From Epiperipatus broadwayi (lineage: Eukaryota > Onychophora > Udeonychophora > Euonychophora > Peripatidae): a stretch of 64,000 nucleotides of DNA. Positions 1-11,281 of the stretch are shown piece by piece. A model generated the notes under the pieces. The model saw only the letters and a program-made list of their open reading frames with translations. It was not told where the DNA came from and did no database searches. Position 1 is the first letter of the stretch. The number at the start of each line of letters is the position of its first letter. The DNA lies in the NCBI GenBank assembly GCA_028023455.1, contig JAQFVV010000020.1:12748385-12812384 (forward strand). The letters are read 5' to 3'. Both the position numbers and the translations under genes were made by a program.

Positions 1-630
1 GCTGTTGCTTTGTACTTATTGCTGTTCCACCTCTTAATCTATTATTCATGCTTGATAATTAATGTATTATTAAAATTCTTACACAGTTGATGGCTGTTCC
101 ATACTTAGTGGCTATTGTAACTTTATACAGTGCTAGCTCTTCTATAATCGTTAGCAGTTTGATTTCTTACTCCATTTTATTACTTTACATGTTGATAATT
201 ACTTATTTATGTACTTGTTTCATTTCTAAGAATATTTCTATTGTATACCTTGTTACTAATAAATTAATTTTTATACATGCACCAGTTCACCATCTCACCT
301 AGATCTCTTTTTTTTTTTTTACCCAATCATTCTTATAGTTGATCTACTTTAGAATAATATATCAATTTTTATTTTCATTACTTCCATTTTTTATTCTTCA
401 CTACATATACATAAAAGTATTTGACTGTTTATGTGTAAATGTAATTAATAAGTCTGTTATGACTTACCCTCACAGATTGTCCCAATTATTACTTAAATAT
501 TATCACGAAAAGCCATTATAGATTAACCTATGTGTATCATTATAAGTATTTTGTTTTCATTGTAAACATGCAATAAAATTTTGAATTCCTGAACAAAAAT
601 TTACATTGGATTTTATTACAAAAATTTAAA
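1..630. other. AT-rich sequence without recognisable gene
   Basis: Only short, low-complexity open frames occur here (up to about 70 codons, rich in I, L, Y, S), as expected by chance in AT-rich DNA. I see no splice-bounded coding segment, domain motif or element terminus. Confidence 0.6.
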
Positions 631-800
631 TAAATAGAGGGATTTAAATTTAGGATTTTCAGTCTACATTCACCCTCCATTCTATCTCAAACAACTGATA
701 CACATTTGAAAAAGATGAATAATCCCCAATATATATTTCATGCAGATGGAGTGGAGGATGAATATAGACTGAAAATCCTAAGTTTAAATCCCTCTATTTA
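631..800. repeat. Fold-back MITE-like element, 170 bp
   Basis: The two ends are inverted copies of each other over about 50 bp: the left end starts TAAATAGAGGGATTTAAA and the right end finishes TTTAAATCCCTCTATTTA, with further pairing through GGATTTTCAGTCTA / TAGACTGAAAATCC. It has no coding capacity. The terminal motif (AGRGGRTTTRAA, then a CAGACT/CAGTCT-like stretch) resembles the repeats at 2501, 43184, 43622 and 50889, suggesting one broad non-autonomous family. Target duplication is not clear. Confidence 0.75.
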
Positions 801-1024
801 CTATAGTAAACATTCAGGAAACTGAATGAATAGATTAATTACAATAATTTAAGAAAACAAATTTATAGAATAATTTGTATTTACTAAAAGATGAATTTGT
901 TCTACAAGGGTGAATTTGATTTGCAAAATGGTGAATATGATCTTCAAAAGAGTGTATTTGGAGAAAAAACCCTGTAATAATAAGATATAACATGATCACC
1001 ATTTCTTATGCTTGTTCATAACTG

Positions 1025-1259
1025 TTATTAAAACAGGCAAAACTCTCCATGCTAGTTGTGCATAAAATCCCTATCTAGGTGCAGTGCTCTCAGATCCAAG
1101 GCTCCTCACTGACGTAAGCCACAAGCTAGAAACTAATCTGGGGATATTGGATGAGAAGGCACTAGATAGGGATTTTATGCACAAGCCTTCTGGCATCCAT
1201 TGATTACTCTGGCTTGCACTGAGTGGCACTACTGTATGGAGTTTTGCCTGTTTTAATAA
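1025..1259. mobile_element. Fold-back MITE with nested inverted repeats, 235 bp
   Basis: Terminal inverted repeats read TTATTAAAACAGGCAAAACT on the left and the reverse complement on the right (AGTTTTGCCTGTTTTAATAA). Inside lies a second, perfect 22-bp inverted pair (GTGCATAAAATCCCTATCTA at about 1060 and its complement at about 1162). The arms could fold into a long hairpin. No open frame of note. The flanks on both sides share an AATAATAAGATATA stretch and a TTCATAACT stretch, so the insertion may have duplicated tens of bases or landed in a pre-existing repeat. Confidence 0.75.
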
Positions 1260-2500
1260 TAAGATATACTTTTATTGTTTCTTCATAACTTATTTAAATA
1301 ATAAAAGTAAACAAAAGTAATTTGTTAACAGTGATTTATTAATAATAACTCCTAGTTTTTATATTCAATCTTAATCTTTCTCTTAAGTAATCATTGCTGA
1401 TTGACAAAACTACATGTTCTATAAGTCCCTTCACTGATTATGTTATAAAAATCTAATATACTTAACACCATTACAACTTTTATTTATAATATAATAATAC
1501 TATGATTTGATACTATTTAAATAAGCAATTTTCTGAAAATAGTGTTGCAATATCATTACGATGTCTTGAATGTAGGTTATCAATATTCCAGTAATCCTAG
1601 CATGAATTCTATATCTAAAAATAAAGTCATATACACACATATATATTTATAGATGATATGTATGTAATGATAGATTATGAATATGTATAATATATATATT
1701 TTCATGCGCACATATTCTGCAACATCATGAAGCAGTAGAGGAATATCCATATGACCTACAATCTATATGTAAGTGCTGACCAAAACTACATTTTTTTTTT
1801 TTCAGATTCTGATCAAGGTATTCCACAGCCAACAAAATAATAATCCAATATTGTTGATGAATGAATATATAAGAAAAATAAACACTCAAACTTTTAATAA
1901 GCATCAATTGACAAGACATAAATACATTTAATCATTCGCCATTTTATTACTAAAGTTAGTTATATAAAGATTGTTTGATCTTTCTTTCTTTTTATTTACA
2001 CTGGATCTGTATAATTTTTATTTGCGATTAAACATTGCTATTGTTTAATATTTATTTAAATAAATCTAGAAAAAGTTGATAAAAATAAAATTTGAAATAA
2101 TAAATTTCTCACTAATTAATAGGATGTAAAATAAAAATTGTGAAACCTTTTTCATCTGCATACCATAAAACTGATTTGAAAAAAACACCTTAAGAAATTC
2201 TAAAAAGATAACATTTAAATTACAATGAAGAGATTTTAAAGTGGAAGCATAGATTCTTTGATAAAAGAAAAAGAATTAGCAATGGTTTATATGGCACAAA
2301 ATATTCTGAAACATAACATAATTTTAATAGACATTGTAGGACAGTTTTTTAAACAAGTACACATATATATACAATTTCAACCGTTTTTTAAACAAGTATA
2401 TATATACAATTTCAACAAAATTGTTTGTTGCATAAAAATATTTGAAATGAAGATAAATTTCTACAATTATACAAAAAGTATGGTTTGCATGAACGTTGTT
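1260..2500. other. AT-rich spacer
   Basis: No gene or element recognised. A T-run followed by CAG at about 1792-1804 resembles a splice acceptor, but it is followed by no sustained coding frame. Confidence 0.5.
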
Positions 2501-2690
2501 TATAGGGAGTTTGAACTCAAACTTGTACATGACACACTTGATTACACACGTCAAAAGAATGGGTGATCAAGTGTGTCGGCAGTATGAGATAGTGTGGATA
2601 GCAGTGGGGTGTGAATCTGAGTTCAAACCCCCTATATATTACATATTGGAGTGCAAGTATGAAAAAGCCTGTACTTTAGAAAAAATTCAT
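2501..2690. repeat. Fold-back repeat family TATAGGG...CCCTATA, with right-hand extension
   Basis: The core (2501-2636) starts TATAGGGAGTTTGAACTCA and ends GAGTTCAAACCCCCTATA, an inverted repeat, with an inner inverted pair GACACACTTGAT / GATCAAGTGTGTC. The sequence to the right (ATTACATATTGGAGTGCA through AAAAAGCCTGTAC) recurs in reverse complement at 43184-43230 and 43622-43680, so the mobile unit is longer than the hairpin. Motif GAGTTCAAACCC resembles a Pol III B box, so a tRNA-derived SINE origin is a possible alternative. Confidence 0.65.
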
Positions 2691-3464
2691 ATATGAAGAT
2701 TGCTTATGAAATCATGTATATTAAAAAACTATAGTTTGAGTTTCAGCAACCGAAGAATGATTGCTCCATAATAGAATTGAAATGAGAAGTGCATTAGTAA
2801 AAAATATGAAAATACTTTTGCAATAATTATTTATTGTGTCACATGGTTCTGAAAGTGAACAAAAATGCTACCTATTTTATGAGGTTGAACTGCCACCATG
2901 GTCATAAATATTTAAGTATCCAATAGTTTTAATTCACCTATGAGTAAAGAATGTTTATCAAATACATATATAATGAGAAAAAGTGGTCTGCCTTTCTGTG
3001 TTAATGGATGATTGCAATATAATGGAGACAAGATAGATTTGCTGATAAAAATTATCATACACTGACTCTTATGAACTAAATAAATAATCCTATAATCAAT
3101 TGCTGAGAATGTCATATGATATTTGAACATCTTAATAGCAGATTGAGTATTTAACAATTTCCATTAATTAGTTGGAATGCAATTTATCCTGAAACTTTTA
3201 GCACTGAATTAGCCAATCACCACTGGTTAAACTGACCAGTATAATAATGTTACAGAATATAATGATCAAAGGTAGAGATTCTTAAACTTGTTTTGCTTGC
3301 AATCATGTTCTACAATTGTCTTCCACAACAAACAGGTCTATTAATATTATAAGACCTTAATTTATAAGTGATCAAGTTTTCTGCAGTCACAATGTCTTCA
3401 TATGTTTCAAAAATTTGTGGTGGATTGGAAGTTTTAAATATATCTAAAAATTATATATATATAT
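2691..3464. other. AT-rich spacer ending in a (TA)n tract
   Basis: No coding signal. The stretch closes with a short TATATATATAT tract that serves as the insertion context of the LTR element that follows. Confidence 0.5.
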
Positions 3465-4888
3465 TGTACCATTTATTTATATATGGCACAAATATATTGG
3501 CATTTAGTAAAAGCTAAAAGAAAAAGTAAATCTAGCACTCTTATTAAAAGACACAATTTTAATTTTTTTTAGTTAGTGTAATTTTTTTTAACATGTACAA
3601 TGAGAGTTGATTGTTTTTGTTTCGACTTATTATTTTGATTAAAAATAACAGTTAAAATTGGAAAGAATAAATGACATGCAGATTACTAATCCAGACAAAT
3701 AAAAAAAAAAAATCCAAAGTAAAAGATTACAATCATTAAAACTTTTTTTTGGAAGCTAACTAAAGATGGCAGAATTATGCTAAAAAAAAAAGACTGTGAT
3801 TATTATCTGGTATTCTGATAAAAGAACAAAAGAAAATAGATGCACAGAGAAGTCTAAAAACTGATCATGAATATAAAAGGTCAAAAAAACTTCAAATGTC
3901 TTTTTTTCTTTTGGCTGGTCCTGGATCATGAAAGATCCAGGACTAATCTATGCTGAAATAAGACCACTATACACTGAAATAATTAGTCATGCTGCAGTGA
4001 AGCTTTTGACATTGTTCATCATGAAGATGTCAACTCCAAAAAAGCTTTCATGACTAGCCTTTAGGATTGGACCAAGAACAAGTTAAAACCAATAGCCATG
4101 AGCTCATTCTACCTCATAAAAAACCATGCATGGTAATCAACTGTCTACGGAAATTTGCTAAACTTATCAGTAAGCTAAGATTAACTATTCCCAATTGTGA
4201 CTAAATTAAGCATTTGCAAACAATTCTCCAATAAGCTTATAATATAATCCTGATAAAGACATTACATTTTATTATTCAAGACTTTTGTTTATGGCCTAAG
4301 AAATCTAAGTGTAATGTGAACTGTTTTAATTAATTGATTCATGTCTGGATTAGCATGTGTGGTCTTTCCAACTTATTCGTAATTTGTGTTTTCAATATTT
4401 TAATTTGTTAGAATACAAATATTTATTTCTAAAATCAACTATGCATTGTGCATTATTAATAATAATTATAAAATTTATTAATGTTAGTTTATTAGGATTT
4501 GAGTGTAAACTACATTGACAATATGTTTATTTATTAACTAAGCCCCAGGTGTAATATTCTCTGAAAAATAACTAAGTTATGGGAAATCAAAAACCGGATC
4601 CTTTAAATTATTGTCTTCTTAATTTAAGACATGTGATGTGATGGATTTCAGCAGATTCTTGTATGAATCCTGGTGCCCTGATAAAAACAAATAAAAAAGC
4701 TGATTCTGCTGGCAGCGTAAGTCACAAAAATTAGTAAGCCAGTTAATCAGGAAATATAGCTATGTTTTTTTTTTAGAAAATATGAATGAAATATTTATAT
4801 TTTCCATCTTCATAGTTTGATTAACTTTCACTTCATAATGTGTAAAAAAAGGCCTACCAGAATCTATCAAAATATGAAAAACGTTACA
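3465..4888 (+). repeat. 5' LTR of the 3.5-7.0 kb element
   Basis: It starts TGTACC and ends TTACA. It contains a small perfect hairpin, GTCCTGGATC...GATCCAGGAC, near 3917, which is weakened by a substitution in the 3' copy. No open frame is conserved between the two LTRs. A promoter is expected in the LTR, but no specific TATA box stands out in such AT-rich DNA. Confidence 0.85.
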
Positions 4889-4889
4889 A

Positions 4890-4911
4890 TGGTGCCCAAT
4901 GTGTTGCTCGA
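4890..4911 (+). promoter_or_regulatory. Primer binding site, tRNA-Lys-like
   Basis: TGGTGCCCAATGTGTTGCTC begins one base after the 5' LTR. The known tRNA-Lys(CUU) PBS is TGGCGCCCAACGTGGGGC, so the match is good with a few transitions. Its position directly after the LTR end fixes the element's orientation. Confidence 0.75.
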
Positions 4912-5551
4912 TACAACAACCACAACCTGAGATATGTCATAATGGTATAGAGAACATTACGATGATGCCTCAAAACCCATAGCCAAAGAATTAATAGTAG
5001 TTTTTAAAAAAAACTAACTAAACTGAATTATACAATTGTAAAAATATATATATTTTTAAATATGTCTAGAAAACATGATTGTGGCTGATGTTAGTGTTAA
5101 GTCACAAGTGTTGACCGAATAGGTGGATATTAGAGCGAGGAAAATCATAGCCCCAAGTCTTTATATGTCAATATGTAACATAAGACATCTGTAAATGCCC
5201 ACCAGTCTATTTTTAGCAGGGTTCCCAAGAAATTGGAGGGTAGACCAAGTTGCCATGACCCTGTAAGACTCAAAATGATGAGCAACACTAGTATGTGCTT
5301 ATGATTTGGGCTTTTTATTGTTAGTATTACATTTGAGCAGAAAGGACACAGGTGAATGTCAAAATGTTTCTCATTCCTGCCGTGTTAGACCCTAAATGTG
5401 GGCTTTAAAGCCACATGTCACTTGTGAATAAGTCTACAAAAATATATCAGCATGCTAATACATTTAAAAAAATCCAGAATAAAGACTTAAAAGTTAAGAA
5501 TAAAATTAGTTCCAACCCCTATCTTATTATCATCTCCAGTCCCAGTAGTAT
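4912..5551. other. Interior of the LTR element, non-coding
   Basis: About 640 bp between PBS and 3' LTR. All frames are interrupted within a few tens of codons and I recognise no retroviral domain. A clear polypurine tract just before 5552 is not visible, so it may be degraded. Confidence 0.6.
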
Positions 5552-6962
5552 TGTACCATTTATTGATATATGGTACAAATATATTGGCATTTAGTAAAAG
5601 CTAAAAGAAAAAATAAATTTAGTGATCTTATTAAAAGATGCAATTTTAATTTTTTTTAATTGGTGTAATTTTTTTTGTTTTGAATTATTACTTTGATTAA
5701 AAATAAGAGTGATAATTGGAAAGAATAAATGACACGCAGATTACTAATCCAGACAAATAAAAATTCCAAAGTAAAAGATTACAATCATTAAAACTTTTTT
5801 TTTTGGAAGCTAATTAAAGATGGCAGAATTATGCTGGAAAAAAAAGACTTTGTAATTTAAATTTAGGAATGAATGTACTAGATTATTATCTGGTATTCTG
5901 ATAAAAGAACAAAAAAAATAAATGCACAGAGAAATCTAAAAACTGATTGTGAATATAAAAGGTCAGAAAAACTTCAAATGTGGTCGTCTTTTTTTTTCTT
6001 TTGGCTGGTCCTGGATCATGAAAGATCCAGAACCACTCTATGCTAAAATAATTAGCCATGGTGAAGTGGACCGAAGCTTTTGACATCATTCATCATAAAG
6101 ACATCGACCCAGAAAAGCTTTTGTAACTATCCTTTAGAATAGACCAAGAACAAGTTAAAACCAATGACCACAAGCTCATTCTATTCATGAAAAACTATGC
6201 ATGATAATCAACTGTCTACAGAAATTTTCTAAACTTACCAGTAAGCTAAAATTAACTATTCCTGATTGTGACTAAATTAAACATTTGCAAACCATTCTCC
6301 AGTAAGTTTATAATATAATCCTGATAGAATCATTAAATTTTATTATTCAAGAGATTTTGTTTATGGCCTAAGAAATCTAAGTGTAATGTGAACCGTTTTA
6401 ATTAATTGATTTATGTCTGGATTAGCATGTGTGTAGTTTTTCCAACTTATTCGTAATTTGTGTTTTTAATATTTTAATTCGTTAGAATAAAAATATTTAT
6501 TTCTAATATCAACTACCCATTGTGCATTATTAATAATAATTATTAAATTTATTAATGTTAGTTTTATTAGGATTTGAGTGTAAATTACCTTGGCCAATAT
6601 GTTTATTTATTAACTAAGTCCCAGGTGTAATATGCTCTGAAAAATAACTAAGTTATGGGAAATCAAAAACCCGATCCTTTAAATTATTGTTTTCTTAATT
6701 TACGATGTGCGATGTGATGGATTTCAGCAGATTCTTGTATCAATCCTGGTGCCCTGATAAAAACAAATAAAAAAGCTGATTCCACAGGCAGTGTAAGTTG
6801 CAATAATTAGTAGGCCAGTTAATCAGGAAATATAGCTATGTTTTTTAGAAAATATGAATGAAATATTTATATTTTCCATCTTCATAGCTTGATTAACTTT
6901 CACTTCATAGTGTGTATAAAAAAAGGCCTATCAGAATATATCAAAATGTGAAAAATGTTACA
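5552..6962 (+). repeat. 3' LTR of the 3.5-7.0 kb element
   Basis: Second copy of the 1.4-kb repeat with the same TGTACC start and GTTACA end. It is followed immediately by ATATATATATA, matching the left flank. Confidence 0.85.
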
Positions 6963-8799
6963 ATATATATATAATTTAAAACAAAACATTTTAAAACAAA
7001 TTCTACAGATTTCAATTGATGTGTCAGTTCACACTATGCAGACTCAACAATAGGCTATGTGTATTGCCTTTCCACTAAAGAATGATTAATAATTTTCTCA
7101 ACTCTAATAATATTTTAATCTTTTTCAAATTTTGTGTGACTATAATTTTTTTACAATGAATTTATAAGTTATCATAACTTTAATTTAAAAAGCACTACTG
7201 TAGATCACTATTTCTATTGCTGAAGACTAAAAGATTAACAGTTCAGTAAAATTCAGTTAATTTTTAAATAACCAAAAGTTAGACATAGCACCAGACTAAT
7301 TAGAACATTACTAAAGGAATTGATTATAGTGTCATGCATTTAATTTAAATTATTTAATAACTTTTTACTGTCAAGTCTGCATTAATAAAATAAATAATTT
7401 TGTAAATGGAAAAATTTCATATGAAAATTTGACCTTTTTGTAGAATAAAAAAAATATGTTTATGAAATAAAATAAAAGCTACCAAGTTTATAAAAATAGT
7501 ATGCTTTAGTGAATATAAAAATACAAAACAAGTTAGAAATATATATGCACTTTATTTTAAATACAACAAGTAATCAATATATCTATATCAAACAATTATA
7601 TATTATATTATTTCAATAGTAACTTTAAATTAATGTAAAACAAATAATAAAAAAAGTATAAAAATAATAATAACAAAACATATTTAATAGTAATTTCAGA
7701 TTAAAACAAATCAATAAAAACAATTTGAAACTTAAGTAAAAAGATGCTTGGTACTTTTCATTCAATTCTGAAGTCTTATTTCCATTAGCTATTGATAAAT
7801 AAGTCATCCGATAATAGTTCTGTGTTTTGAAACATAAGATAAAAAACATATGCAAAATTAATAATCCCTGCTTGTAATAAATAAAGAAATCTTGGAGAAA
7901 GACCTTGATAAAGAATATCAGAACAAAAATGATTCAGAACCATAAGAGTGAACATAAAAAAAAGAAGTGACTGTTTAAAAGTTGAGCTCTTCCAATATGC
8001 AATCTGAAAAATAAAAATACAAAAAGAAATTAAAATTATTGACTACACATAAATGCATAATAATGAAAGTATTTCAAGTAAGCTGCAATATATTTAACTA
8101 AAAGATAAAGCAGATTTTAAATAATTCACGCATAAAGAACAGTAGAAAAAAGACATTACTCATTAAGCTTACCAATTTTTTTTCATTCTTATTTTGTCCT
8201 CTAGCTAAAAAAAAACAAACAACTAGATAGGCATTGCGTTGACTATAGGCCACATACTTTTTTGAAAAAAAAAAGTTCATTTGTTTCAAATTTGAGCTTA
8301 AAGTCAAATTTGCTACCATTGCACCACAAGATCCTATACCTATAATATATTTTATATTGAAATGTAAATTTCCATTTCAGATTTATTTTGAACAGTTTGT
8401 ATATGGTGAGAAGACTAATTTATTTTGAGTATCAAATTTACGTTTCAAATCAAACTTTATTACTTATAAAGAATTACATTGTTAGAAATACATGATTGGA
8501 AACTAGATAACTTCAGAACAAACAAATAGATATTATTGGTACAGTCTAAATAAATTGTTAGGTAGGTATAAATTGTGTATTTGTCTATGGTTCTATTTTC
8601 ATTATCTGAGAATTTACTTCATCTGTTTAAAAAAATACTTTGTTTGATTGAATTAAATATATTCTTTGGACTATTTGATACACAAGTGTAGTGTTCAAAA
8701 GATTGCTGAAAATGAGATATGTAATAAAAAAAAAATGTTTGTTTCAGCAAAAGTCATTTGGTTATTTTAGAATATGGTCTGGCTTGGGTTTTTAAAAGT
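6963..8799. other. AT-rich spacer
   Basis: Long A/T-rich stretch. The few open frames of 70-76 codons on the minus strand are F/Y/K/N-rich translations of low-complexity DNA, and no element ends are visible. Confidence 0.5.
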
Positions 8800-10190
8800 G
8801 ATCATATAGCAGCAAAAATATGTGGTTGTACAATTTTGCCATCTCTGGTCTCCAGTTGGTCAAGTTTATTAGAGAAGGTAGCTGGGTGCATTCTAGTGTT
8901 GTTTCCATGCAGAAACTAACATCTAGAGCACTATAAAATATATAAACAAAAACTTGCTGCTCAGGCTGCCAAGATTGAACCTTTGTTGAGTGTCTCTATT
9001 AAATTATCAAGTGTGATGTTAATTTGTCTATATGTGGTAATCACAATCTCTTGAGTATTTGTCAGAGCTGTGCAGGTGTGGAATAGGTGCTGTTGCATTT
9101 CTTTGTCCCTGTGACACAATGAACAAAAAGCTTCAATATTGATGTATAGCCTGCAGTATTTTAGGGAGTAAGAGATAGGTAGGGCATGAAGATTTAACCT
9201 TAAGAAAAAGTCAAAAAATATGGGTTCCAAGGAGCACTTTTTGAATTATTGCATCAAATGACTGTTGTTCATATTTAGCAAGTGGTAAATGTGGATCAAT
9301 AGATAGGTCCAGATTCAGCATATTATAAATGCTTCTATAGGTTATCTGCCAACACCCCAAAAATCATAAATGCTTTGGAGTTGATATATGAGCAAAGATA
9401 AATATTCATGTGAAGGTGGTGGTCAATCTGTGGGTGTTATTTGAAGGATGCATTCAAGAAACTGGAATTTTTTTTATCAGTGCAGCCAGGAGATTAATAC
9501 TTTTTTGTGAATAAAAAATTTGGATGGAGTGAAGACTTAATCCATTTCTGGTTGGTGGGAGACTAAGTTGTTTTACAGAAATACAGACTACTTTTCTATA
9601 CCATAATAACTTGCTGCATAGTGAGTAAATGGACGAAGTGAATGATTTAGTTAAAGTTTATGATTGATGAATAGTAAATTATCTTTGTAGTTACAAGCTA
9701 ATTGAAAAGACATTTTTTGCATATAAAGAGAGGTACATTTTGGAGAGAGAATTGGTTGTGCACTCTGTATCATTTTTCAGTTTTTTCTGGACCTTTTGCC
9801 TCATTCCAGAGAGCCCAAGATAAAAAGGAAAATCCAAAGAAATTAATTGATATATCATGATAAATTTGTGTATATATCTTACCAGTGTAGAAAAATCAAG
9901 CCAATGTTTTATTAATGTTGATGTTGAATTTATATTTGAAGGTGTAATTATTAAGTATTTTTTCCAAAAGTAGATAGTTGTTTTTTTGGAGGTAAGAAAA
10001 ACAGTAAGGTCATCCATGTATGCAACACATGATATATATAGTCCAGTGTGTGGGATTTGAATTCTTTGTAATTCTTGTTGTATGTTGTTTATGAGAGGGT
10101 TAATGTAGAACATGAATAATAAAAAACTGTGTGGAGATCCTTGAGGTATGAATTGGGTAGGAGTGAATGAAGATGAAGACCATTACTTTC
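8800..10190 (-). pseudogene. Decayed LINE reverse transcriptase, 3' half
   Basis: On the minus strand, a segment near 10090-10160 reads IPQGSPHSFLLFMFYINPL, the RT motif B region (QGxPxS). Downstream, at about 10009-10023, is AYMDD followed by LTVFL, the catalytic motif C. Further along (about 9061-9125) is CSLCHRDKEMQQHLFHTC, the C-terminal CxxC...HxxxxC zinc-finger-like motif of many LINE ORF2 proteins. The parts lie in different frames and are separated by stops, so this is a dead, 5'-truncated copy. A further RT-tail-like segment (THPATF-type context, LDQLETRDGKIV) extends to about 8800. Clade is uncertain; an L1/Tx1-like non-LTR element is my best guess. Confidence 0.75.
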
Positions 10191-10572
10191 CCGACCAAGA
10201 AGTAGCAAATAACTAATTAGAAGCTATTAAGTAAAGTTGCTTTAGCACACATTTAGGTAGTATATAAATTTTATTTATTTTTCAGAAAAACAATTAAAAA
10301 ATATTTTCTTTCTTTTCTTTCAAAAAACATTAATTCCTGTCTAAAAATATTTTAAAGAAAAGTTTGATCTTGTATTAACATGAGAAGATAAAAAGATTTA
10401 TTTTTGAGAATGATAATTAACAGATTAATTTAAAATTGTACATGAGAAAATTAAGTAATTTAAAAATTAAAAAAACAAAACAAATTCTTTTACACACTTT
10501 TTCTTTTTAAATCTTTTTTTTTTTACGAATGATTTTTATCTCAGTTTTTCTCCACCCTTTTGACCACATTAT
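10191..10572. other. AT-rich spacer
   Basis: Nothing recognisable; A/T homopolymer runs only. Confidence 0.5.
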
Positions 10573-10905
10573 AAGGTCAATGCAAAGGATTGATTATTCC
10601 TATATAAGTATATATTCAAATATGTTTACAAAGAATTTCCAAAAACAACACAAAAATATTTTATCACATAAATTATATATTTTTTAAACTAATGTGTCTA
10701 CATCCTTCTACATTTTAATTTTTTTAAATTTATATTTTTATATAAAAAAATAAAAGGATGCTCACACATATGAATGTGAGCAAAAAGTAAGTTTACAAAA
10801 TTGTAATTTAAGTTATATTTTTTATTCTGTTGGTTTTGAAAATTCTTTGTAAACATATATTTATATATAGTATGTTTTATAGGAATAATCAATCCTTGAC
10901 AATTA
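10573..10905. repeat. Fold-back element with ~100-bp inverted arms
   Basis: The left arm (AAGGATTGATTATTCCTATA ... GTTTACAAAGAATTTCCAAA) is repeated inverted at about 10800-10905 (TTTGTAAACATAT ... GGAATAATCAATCCTT). A smaller perfect hairpin GCTCACA...TGTGAGC lies in the spacer near 10761. Non-coding; consistent with a MITE or fold-back transposon. Confidence 0.7.
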
Positions 10906-11209
10906 CCATATATATAGTCGAAATATAAAAAAAATTGAGAAATATAATTTATAAAAATTTAAAAAATCCAAGATTTACAAAGAAAAAGTTTGTTAAAAAA
11001 TTTGTTTTCCTAACTTTTAAATATATTAGTAGATGATATTTGTAAAGAAAGTGGTAAAATGTTTATTAATATGTAATTAAAATCAAGATTTGTATTGTAT
11101 CACATATCTGTTATCAAAGGAAAACAAAGCAATTTAATATTCTCATCTGTAAGTTTAAATTACTTTTAAAATATATTGTATCACTCTCATATATATTTTA
11201 ACATCCTGG
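10906..11209. other. AT-rich spacer before the PLE
   Basis: No features seen. The transition to higher coding quality occurs near 11210. Confidence 0.5.
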
Positions 11210-11281
11210 TACCCTGATCTTTTACCAATCCCTCAGGTATGATCAGATTATCGACCTTTGCTTCGATAGATATATTTTTGA

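Larger units (their letters stand above)
3465..6962 (+). mobile_element. Non-autonomous LTR retrotransposon (TRIM/LARD-like)
   Basis: Two direct repeats of about 1.4 kb (3465-4888 and 5552-6962) begin TGTACCATTTATT and end GTTACA. They are flanked by ATAT on each side, a likely 4-bp target duplication, although the (TA)n context makes it ambiguous. One base after the left repeat lies a primer binding site, giving plus orientation. The interior is only 663 bp and carries no gag, protease, RT or integrase motif that I can find, so mobilisation would need proteins from elsewhere. The LTRs differ by many substitutions and small indels, so the insertion is not recent. Confidence 0.85.

Noticed and set aside
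87-521. Short plus-strand frames near the window start
   Set aside because: I/L/Y/S-rich, no motif, expected by chance in AT-rich DNA.
1790-1830. T-run plus CAG resembling a splice acceptor
   Set aside because: Followed by no open coding frame beyond a dozen bases; T-runs are common here.
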